From assembly GCA_022563615.1 (NCBI GenBank), contig JADFMZ010000051.1, positions 1-12,411 of the forward strand: a DNA stretch of 12,411 nucleotides, in the 5' to 3' direction. Both the position numbers and the translations under genes were made by a program. Below are positions 1 through 4,991 of the stretch, one piece after another. The notes beneath the pieces are model-generated. The model made no database searches and had not been told where the DNA came from. It saw only the letters and a list, made by a program, of their open reading frames with translations. The first letter of the stretch is position 1. Every line of letters starts with the position of its first letter. Origin of the DNA: Planctomycetota bacterium. Its GTDB lineage: Bacteria > Planctomycetota > Phycisphaerae > UBA1845.

Positions 1-41
1 TTTCCTACAATTGTGGCTTCGGGTTTGAACCCCCGCCAGTT

Positions 42-60
42 CACCGGTTGAAAACCGGTG
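42..60. repeat. Perfect inverted repeat downstream of the first gene
   Basis: CACCGGTT, a 3-base loop GAA, then AACCGGTG form a perfect 8-bp stem at 42-49/53-60, 26 bases past the stop of the minus-strand gene. The motif TGAAAACCGGYGC also occurs twice in tandem (49-61 and 66-78, 17 bases apart), overlapping the right arm. No T-run follows on either strand, so this is not a canonical intrinsic terminator. It may be a mobile palindromic repeat or a mRNA 3'-end stabiliser; neither role can be shown from this sequence. Confidence 0.5.
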
Positions 61-86
61 CCACATGAAAACCGGCGCTGCAGGGG

Positions 87-836
87 TCAATCGGATGGGC
101 TATCAGGTGGAACGTACTCAGGCGGATCGGTCATGGCGTCCTGGGGCAGGGCGAATCCCTTGCGGCGGCAGATTTCACGGACGATGGCTTTGACTTGTCT
201 GATCGCATAGTCATCCAGGTGGAGGGTCTTGCTCCGTCCGTCCCCGTCATAGCGCAGGTCAAAACAGCCGGCCTTGCCTTTGACGGAGCCTAGATCGGTC
301 ATCGCATCGTAAGGAATCAAAGGCCTGCCCTGCACTTTCAGGCCTTTGTCGGTCAATGTGGCCCGAGTGGTGATCACGCGGATCAGATGGACAATGAAGG
401 CCAAACCCAACGGGAGGAGTGCAAAACCAATAGCTTTCTGGATGGCCAGGTCGATTGGTCGAAACCTCGGCCCCGGCGTCCATTCATGTTTGACCACGCG
501 GTCGCCGGCAAGCTCGATGGCCAGGTATCCGCCGTGGCCGAAGTAGTACGCAAAATCCTCATGCCGAAACGACGGTTGGCCCAGGCGAGCCACGACGGCG
601 CTGAGAGGCTCGCCAGCTTTGCCACCGCCTGCTCGGTCGGCCGTCAGTTTTCGGTCGCTGGCCGGGAGCGCCTTGGGTATCATCACGCCAATCTTGTTGC
701 GAAGGGCGGACTCGACATTCGTCCTCGGGTAGGCTATATACCCGTCCCACAACGACCAGCCTGAGTACCCGCACACCAGGAGGGTTATGACAGTCGTACG
801 AAACAGTCTTTCGGGTGTCGTTCCCGATTGAATCAT
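87..836 (-). CDS. Two-TM membrane protein with BamE-like and PH-like segments, unknown function
   Basis: A 249-aa protein from the ATG at 836. An AGGAG lies 12 bases upstream of that ATG. The frame stays open to an ATG at 992 (301 aa), but the extra 52 residues look unstructured and have no Shine-Dalgarno. Numbering from 836: a hydrophobic segment lies at about 14-33. Residues 77-120 read like a SmpA/BamE-type fold (VVARLGQPS, an aromatic FAYYFGHGG strand, then LAIELAGDRVVKHEW). A second hydrophobic segment lies at about 133-154. The tail at about 159-226 has the strand pattern and final helix of a bacterial PH-like domain (TLTDKGLKVQGRPLIPYDAM, then LHLDDYAIRQVKAIVREI). The tail is probably cytoplasmic and the middle domain extracytoplasmic or periplasmic. 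The domain assignments are inference from pattern, not recognition of a named family. The gene is divergent from the next one. Confidence 0.7.
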   Translation of the reverse strand: MIQSGTTPERLFRTTVITLLVCGYSGWSLWDGYIAYPRTNVESALRNKIGVMIPKALPASDRKLTADRAGGGKAGEPLSAVVARLGQPSFRHEDFAYYFGHGGYLAIELAGDRVVKHEWTPGPRFRPIDLAIQKAIGFALLPLGLAFIVHLIRVITTRATLTDKGLKVQGRPLIPYDAMTDLGSVKGKAGCFDLRYDGDGRSKTLHLDDYAIRQVKAIVREICRRKGFALPQDAMTDPPEYVPPDSPSD

Positions 837-1085
837 GAGGCCTTGGCGCTCCTGTAAACCTTGAACGGACGAGTTGCTTTGCGGGAGAACGAGGCTCCCG
901 CCAAGCTGTGGGGCGTCGCATTGGGGAACGCAAAGATCATTTTTGCGCTGCCCCTTTGGGTTCCACCCGGGCTGATCGCTTGATGCGTCCATTCACGTCA
1001 AGCCGCTACGAGGGTTATCATCCCCGGCGCAGCCATGCCCCGCAAGGGCGGATGGGCGAACCAGCGTATCGCCGACCGGTTGGTG

Positions 1086-1114
1086 TTGAAAAGTGCGGAC
1101 GCATTGGCAATAAT
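1086..1114 (+). promoter_or_regulatory. Candidate sigma-70-like promoter for the 251-aa gene
   Basis: TTGAAA (1086-1091), a 17-base spacer and AATAAT (1109-1114) lie 42 bases upstream of the ATG at 1157, between two divergent genes. The spacing and the -10-like hexamer are good for a GC-rich context, but planctomycete promoters are poorly defined and such matches occur by chance. Confidence 0.3.
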
Positions 1115-1156
1115 GGGGAGTGCCCGTTACGGAACTGTTGAAGCGAGGGGTCGGCC

Positions 1157-1912
1157 ATGACTCATAGCCTAGGGGCTGTCTGCGACGACTTCTATATCAG
1201 CAGCCGGCTGTTTCTCAAGCTGGAAATGGCTCTCGAACGGGAAACCGTGCTGCATTTCCTGGATCGCCTTCGGAAAGAGTACCCCGGTCTGACCAAACTG
1301 CGTCGCACGGACGCGGGGGGCTTGGTCTTGAAGGAGGAGACGGATGAGGAGGGCTCCCGCCGCTGGGTCCGGCTCGATGCCACCAGCCTGCGCTTTGGGC
1401 ACTTCGCCCCGCCGGATCCCGAAGCGGTGCGACGCTTCGGACAACTGATCCTGACCCAGGCGCCCTATCATTTGACGTTCAGTGAACTGGATTATGACCA
1501 TTTGGAGTTGATCTACGGGTTCGATCTGGAGTACCAAGGCAACCATGACCAGCTTGTGTCTGAAACCCTGTTGGGCGAGCACGCCGGCAGCGGTTTTCTG
1601 TTCGGCGATCACGCCACCCACGTGATCGACGCTCAGCCCTATTTCGGCATCGCTTTGACGCCGGAATGCGACCTTCAGGCGTATGTGGAGGTCAAGTCTC
1701 GCACCACCACGTTCGAGGTGCGCAGCGACTCGTTCGAGAATGAACCCATCAGCGTGTTCCTGACCATACGGAAGTACTGGGGGAGAGAAAATGCGGGTGA
1801 GCTTGCGGCGGGGCTCCAAAGCCTCTTCGACGTCGCCGACGAGCTGGCCGCCGACAAGGTCGTACCGAATTTCGTCAACCCCCTCGCGGCGGCCATCGCA
1901 AGTCGATCATGA
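1157..1912 (+). CDS. Conserved hypothetical protein, planctomycete-type 251-aa family
   Basis: The 251-aa protein starts at an ATG preceded by GAGGGG about 6 bases upstream. The opening LGAVCDDFYISSRLFLKL and the following ETVLHFLDRLRKEYPGL resemble a family I recall from many planctomycete genomes with no assigned function. Recognisable blocks include RRWVRLD, FGHFAPPDPEAV and a central LDYDHLELIYGFDLEYQGNHD. After that come YFGIALTPECDLQAYVEVKSRT and TIRKYW. I see no signal peptide, membrane segment or catalytic signature, so it is likely a soluble cytoplasmic protein. A downstream ATG at codon 24 is less likely as start because the first 20 residues look conserved. It is followed after 28 bases by a terminator-like hairpin, so it is probably monocistronic. 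Its role is unknown. Confidence 0.85.
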   Translation: MTHSLGAVCDDFYISSRLFLKLEMALERETVLHFLDRLRKEYPGLTKLRRTDAGGLVLKEETDEEGSRRWVRLDATSLRFGHFAPPDPEAVRRFGQLILTQAPYHLTFSELDYDHLELIYGFDLEYQGNHDQLVSETLLGEHAGSGFLFGDHATHVIDAQPYFGIALTPECDLQAYVEVKSRTTTFEVRSDSFENEPISVFLTIRKYWGRENAGELAAGLQSLFDVADELAADKVVPNFVNPLAAAIASRS

Positions 1913-1940
1913 TCTCGGCTCGACCTGCTCGCTCCGCGCT

Positions 1941-2037
1941 GCTAGAGCAAGCTCTATTTTTCTGTAGCGGTCCAACGACCGTTTTTCCCGGGAGATTTCT
2001 CCGAAATGGCGATACACAATAAATGAAAACGTTGTAG
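1941..2037 (+). repeat. 97-bp intergenic element, copy A
   Basis: It aligns without gaps to 10623-10719; I count 81 of 97 identical bases, with the first 38 bases identical. Within it are TAGAGC-AA-GCTCTA followed by T5, then CGGTC-CAAC-GACCG (1968-1981) followed by another T5, then a GGAGA/TCTCC dyad, and a conserved ATGGCGATAC block (2007-2016). In copy B the second stem changes one base (GACCG to GATCG) but keeps pairing through a G-U wobble, which suggests it acts as RNA. It sits between the 251-aa gene and the 88-aa gene. It could be a tandem terminator, a 5' leader, a small RNA or a mobile repeat. Confidence 0.75.
1943..1961 (+). terminator. Intrinsic-terminator-like hairpin after the 251-aa gene
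   Basis: TAGAGC, AA, GCTCTA, then five T bases. The stem is 6 bp and not GC-rich, so on its own it would be weak. A second hairpin with its own T-run (1968-1986) follows immediately. It is 30 bases past the stop codon at 1912. It forms the left end of the repeated 97-bp element. Confidence 0.5.
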
Positions 2038-2047
2038 TATGGTGCGC

Positions 2048-2305
2048 ATGACGGTTGAGCGACTACTTAAGGTTCACCAGGCCAAGCCGTTTCGACCCTA
2101 CCGCCTTCGGCTCACAGATGGCACCGAGATTCTCATACCGCGCCCGGAGTGCATAGCCTTTCATCCGATGCGCCCGCGCACGTTGGGCGTCTCCCTTCCC
2201 GATGGGGTGATTAAGATCATCAACCTGTCGCTCGTGGCCTCTATCCAGGTTGTGCGCAGCGGGGTGCGGCGTAGGCGGACGGAAAAGGCCGAAGGTTTGA
2301 CCTAA
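2048..2305 (+). CDS. Small planctomycete-type hypothetical protein (about 85 aa)
   Basis: The ATG at 2048 gives 85 aa (MTVERLLKVHQAKPFRPYRL...). An in-frame ATG at 2039 adds three residues. I prefer 2048 because family members, as I recall them, start M-T-hydrophobic-E. The pattern is characteristic: helix, then AKPFRPYRLRLTDGTE, an acidic or proline-containing HPE-like segment (here RPECIAFHP), a strand with VSLPDGVIKIINLSLVASIQV, and a basic tail RRRR. Many planctomycete genomes encode several copies of such 75-90 aa proteins, and the function is unknown. There is no clear Shine-Dalgarno. The 97-bp element ends 10 bases before this start and may form the leader of its mRNA. Confidence 0.75.
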   Translation: MTVERLLKVHQAKPFRPYRLRLTDGTEILIPRPECIAFHPMRPRTLGVSLPDGVIKIINLSLVASIQVVRSGVRRRRTEKAEGLT

Positions 2306-2342
2306 GACCGTAGGTCTCGCAACGAGTACGACCCATGGTCGT
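2305..2342 (+). other. Two small tandem hairpins between the 88-aa gene and gatB
   Basis: AGACC-GTA-GGTCT (2305-2317) begins at the last base of the stop codon, followed by ACGACC-CAT-GGTCGT (2328-2342). Neither has a T-run. They may protect an mRNA end or be chance dyads. The rest of the gap up to 2434 shows nothing recognisable, and no clear promoter for gatB is visible. Confidence 0.25.
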
Positions 2343-2434
2343 TGGCGCAGCGTCACAGGTAGTTGGAACGGAACAGCGGGAGCTTCGCCCTTCCGGTGAA
2401 CAACCGGCAAGATCAAGGCTGATGTCGCAAGAGA

Positions 2435-4018
2435 ATGCCAACTCCCGAGGTTAAGGTCCGGACGATCGTCGGGCTGGAAATCCACGTTCAGCTTCGGACT
2501 CGAACCAAGCTGTTTTGCGCCTGTCCGGTGCGGTATGACGCACCGCCCAATACCTGCATATGCCCGGTCTGTCTGGGGCATCCCGGGGCGCTGCCCGTCA
2601 TCAACCGCCGCGCGTTTGATTACGCCCTCCTGACAGGCCTGGCGCTGAACTGTAGAATCGCCGGCCACACCAGATGGGATCGCAAGAATTACTTCTATCC
2701 CGACCTGCCCAAGAACTATCAGATCAGTCAGTACGATCTTCCCCTGGCGACCGAGGGCTCGTTTGAGATTCCCTTCAAAGGCGGATCGAAGCATGTCCGA
2801 ATTCAACGGGTCCACCTCGAAGAGGACGCCGGCAAGAGCATCCACGACACTCCCGGCTGCACGTTGATCGATCTGAACCGCGCCGGAACGCCGCTGTTGG
2901 AAATCGTTACCGAGCCGGATCTCGTATCCGCCGACGAAACCTACACGTTCTGTGTCGAGCTACAAAGGCTGGTGACCCATCTCGGCGTGAGCGAAGGTGT
3001 CATGCAACTGGGGCAGATGCGCTTCGAGCCCAACGTCAACCTCGTGATCGAGTTCGACGGGGCTGAGTTTCGGACGCCGATCGCGGAGATCAAGAACCTT
3101 AACAGCTTCCGACACGTGCGCGACGCGATCGAATATGAATCCAAACGGCAGTTGGCTTCGTGGCATGACGACCATGAGTATCGACTCGACATCAAGGCCA
3201 ACGAGAACCGTGGTTGGAACGCCGATCGCGGAATCACTGAGTTCCAACGAGGCAAAGAGGCTGCCCACGACTATCGCTACTTCCCCGATCCCGATCTAGC
3301 GCCGATAGATGTCACCGAGAAAATGATCGAGGACGTTCGGGTGTTTCTCCCCGAGCTTCCTGTGGCTCGGCGCCGGCGCTTCGTGGATGAGTTCAGCCTG
3401 GCTGTCGAGGATGCCGAAACGATCGTGAACCACCGACCCACGGCTGATCTGTTTGAGCAGGTTATCGCCGCCGGTGGACCGGCCGACATCGTCGGCAAAC
3501 AGTTCGTCAATGTCTGGCAGAAACTGGCCAAGGATCGAAACGTAAAGGTCACCGATCTTGGTGTGGACAGCCAGTGCATGGCTGAGCTTGCCAAAATCAC
3601 CGCCGACGGCACGATCAACAAGTCGGCCGCCAATCAATTGGCGAAAGTTCTGGTGACGCGCTCTGATCCGCCGGCGTCCGACCGCGTGAGTGACCCTCTG
3701 CAAAGAGAATCTTTGTCTCACCCCGAGCCGCAGGCTTCAGCCTGCGCGAATCCGCCGGCGCCGGCGCCCCTGCAACTCGCCCAGGAACTGGGACTCGTTC
3801 AGGTTCAGGACACTGCCGCCACAGAGGCATGGGTGGATCAGGTATTTGCGGAGAATCCAAAGGCCGTTCAGGACGCTTGTACGAATCCGAAGAAAGTCAA
3901 AGCGGCTGCCGGTTTTCTTCGAGGCCAGGTCATGAAACTTTCCGGCGGCAAGGCTGATCCGAAGATTGTCGGAGAACGGATCGGGCAACGTTTGGCGAAG
4001 CTGACCCAACAGAAATGA
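2435..4018 (+). CDS. gatB: Aspartyl/glutamyl-tRNA amidotransferase subunit B
   Basis: GatB is the kinase-like subunit of GatCAB, which converts Glu-tRNA(Gln) and Asp-tRNA(Asn) to the amide forms with ammonia delivered by GatA. Signatures are TIVGLEIHVQL (residues 9-19), a Cys-rich zinc region ending CPVCLGHPGALPVIN, KNYFYPDLPKNYQISQYDLPL, LIDLNRAGTPLLEIVTEPDL and HDYRYFPDPDL. The C-terminal tail domain ends AENPKAVQD and GFLRGQVMKLSGGKADP. An in-frame TGA 12 bases upstream fixes ATG 2435 as the start. The Shine-Dalgarno is weak. At 527 aa it is about 50 longer than the usual 475-480. The excess is mostly a Ser/Pro/Ala-rich insert near residues 411-445, where a repeat element sits in frame. 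gatA and gatC are not in the window. Confidence 0.96.
   Translation: MPTPEVKVRTIVGLEIHVQLRTRTKLFCACPVRYDAPPNTCICPVCLGHPGALPVINRRAFDYALLTGLALNCRIAGHTRWDRKNYFYPDLPKNYQISQYDLPLATEGSFEIPFKGGSKHVRIQRVHLEEDAGKSIHDTPGCTLIDLNRAGTPLLEIVTEPDLVSADETYTFCVELQRLVTHLGVSEGVMQLGQMRFEPNVNLVIEFDGAEFRTPIAEIKNLNSFRHVRDAIEYESKRQLASWHDDHEYRLDIKANENRGWNADRGITEFQRGKEAAHDYRYFPDPDLAPIDVTEKMIEDVRVFLPELPVARRRRFVDEFSLAVEDAETIVNHRPTADLFEQVIAAGGPADIVGKQFVNVWQKLAKDRNVKVTDLGVDSQCMAELAKITADGTINKSAANQLAKVLVTRSDPPASDRVSDPLQRESLSHPEPQASACANPPAPAPLQLAQELGLVQVQDTAATEAWVDQVFAENPKAVQDACTNPKKVKAAAGFLRGQVMKLSGGKADPKIVGERIGQRLAKLTQQK
3666..3760 (+). repeat. Dyad-rich 84-bp in-frame insertion inside gatB with 11-bp flanking direct repeats
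   Basis: ATCCGCCGGCG occurs at 3666-3676 and again at 3750-3760, exactly 84 bases apart, so one copy plus the intervening sequence adds 28 codons without shifting frame. Inside are a nested hairpin (GTGAG 3686-3690 with CTCAC 3717-3721, and CAAAGA 3701-3706 with TCTTTG 3710-3715) and a near-perfect palindrome CGCAGGCT-TC-AGCCTGCG (3729-3746). The encoded peptide lies between residues 411 and 439, in a linker before the C-terminal tail domain where GatB proteins usually have no such sequence. The arrangement is like palindromic elements that insert into genes, as in Rickettsia; that comparison is by analogy. Confidence 0.7.
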
Positions 4019-4070
4019 CCTTCCGTTGAAGGGTTGATTCTCGATCGTCGCCTATCGTTTTTCTGAGCCA

Positions 4071-4088
4071 ATCGCGGGATGGCGCGAT
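4071..4088. terminator. Possible bidirectional hairpin between convergent genes
   Basis: ATCGCG, a 6-base loop, then CGCGAT form a perfect 6-bp stem between the gatB stop (4018) and the stop of the minus-strand gene (4112). A smaller CCTTC-CGTT-GAAGG hairpin follows gatB directly (4019-4032). There is no T-run directly after either stem, although TTTTTC lies at 4058-4063. This is a weak call made mainly from position. Confidence 0.3.
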
Positions 4089-4111
4089 CATCTGATTGAA
4101 GGAGCCCGCCG

Positions 4112-4585
4112 TCAGCACGTGGTTTGCCAGCCCGAGGTCTTGTCTTCACGGGGATCCGCTCGAAGATAGCGTGTGCGAACATAAGTCTCGTCATTCTCGG
4201 CAAACGTTTCGGAAAGCCATAGAAAGGTAACCTGCCCGTCGTTCTTACTAAGGATACGAACGCCAACATCTGGGCTCGCTTCTGCGACCATCCACGCACC
4301 CACTTCATCGACCGACATACCGCAAGACGATTTCGCGTCGAACTCATCCGACAGTTTCAGCGACACCTTCCGCTCACTGACCTGAAGTTCGGCGACTCGA
4401 CCTTGCCTTTTCAACCTCAAGTGGGTGTTTCCTTTGTCGTCCAGTCGAAGAACAACGGCAGGAAGGTCTTCATCCGGTGCGAACATCTCGAGTGCGACAG
4501 CGCCACCTTCCATGCCCAGCTGTGCTCGCCGGCGTCCTTCATCGTCAATGATTACAAACCGTTTTGCACGGATTTCGTCAGGCAT
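4112..4585 (-). CDS. Beta-repeat protein of unknown function (157 aa)
   Basis: The start is ATG 4585, with GGAGG 9 bases upstream. The frame extends further upstream to 4774, but that part runs antisense through the FHA reading frame and is not conserved in character. The N-terminal half consists of the short strand-turn-strand units seen in a widespread group of bacterial proteins: RAKRFVIIDDEGRRRAQLGM, then GGAVALEMFAPDEDLPAVVLRL, then DDKGNTHLRLKRQGR. Further strands follow (VAELQVSERKVSLKLSDE). There is no signal peptide, membrane segment or catalytic motif. It lies 100 bases downstream of the FHA gene on the same strand and may be co-transcribed, but its own good ribosome binding site allows independent expression. 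Function unknown. Confidence 0.75.
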   Translation of the reverse strand: MPDEIRAKRFVIIDDEGRRRAQLGMEGGAVALEMFAPDEDLPAVVLRLDDKGNTHLRLKRQGRVAELQVSERKVSLKLSDEFDAKSSCGMSVDEVGAWMVAEASPDVGVRILSKNDGQVTFLWLSETFAENDETYVRTRYLRADPREDKTSGWQTTC

Positions 4586-4685
4586 CGGTCGTGTCCTCCA
4601 GGATAGTACTCCATCCAAGTTCTCACACGATTTGGATCGTAAGCAGCATTTCCGATTGTGGCGTCCGGCGCTTCGAGCAAGACGT

Positions 4686-4991
4686 TTAGTCCGCAAGCTG
4701 GGTTTCAAAGCGATCTTCGAAGTGCTTGCGAAGAAGCTGCGTGTAGGTTTGCGCATCCGGATCGTCGTCAACACTGTAGATAATCGACGTGTTGCCCAAT
4801 TGGATCAGATCACCATTGGCCAGCGGTGTTTCAGCTTCGATGCGCTTCCCGTTTAAGAACACCCCGTTGGCGCTGGTGAAATCTATAGCCAGGTGGCCGT
4901 TCGTTTCCGAATTCAGTTTGACCTGAAGGTGGTGACGCGAAATCTGCGGATCGATAATCTGAAACGTGCACTTGTCATCTCGCCCGATCAT
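4686..4991 (-). CDS. FHA-domain protein, apparently N-terminally shortened
   Basis: The forkhead-associated domain binds phosphothreonine peptides. From ATG 4991 the protein is about 101 aa and opens directly on the first FHA signature, MIGRDDKC. The core residues follow: G3 and R4, then S18, R19 and H21 in DPQISRHHLQV, then N42 in TSANGVFLNGKRI, then ANGDLIQLGNTSIIY. A short acidic or charged tail ends the protein. The frame stays open to a TTG at 5063, but those residues are the antisense of the kinase glycine loop and do not look like FHA sequence. An FHA domain normally has one or two beta strands before the IGRD motif; these are missing here. There is no Shine-Dalgarno upstream of 4991 or 4994 (GTG). 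It could still fold, or be a remnant. It is a natural partner for the adjacent kinase. Confidence 0.8.
   Translation of the reverse strand: MIGRDDKCTFQIIDPQISRHHLQVKLNSETNGHLAIDFTSANGVFLNGKRIEAETPLANGDLIQLGNTSIIYSVDDDPDAQTYTQLLRKHFEDRFETQLAD

Noticed and set aside
13..40. tRNA T-arm-like stretch (CGGG, TTTGAAC, CCCCGCCA)
   Set aside because: The T-loop lacks the conserved TTC and the stem pairs only imperfectly. There is too little sequence before it to build the remaining arms in the window.
908..1141. Plus-strand open frame of 77 codons between the first two genes
   Set aside because: Its first part is antisense to the upstream extension of the first gene, and the composition is Arg/Gly-rich as in GC-rich shadow frames. 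There is no ribosome binding site or recognisable motif.
2063..2845. Minus-strand open frame of 260 codons across the 88-aa gene and the start of gatB
   Set aside because: It is antisense to GatB signature motifs and spans an intergenic gap. It is a chance frame in GC-rich DNA.
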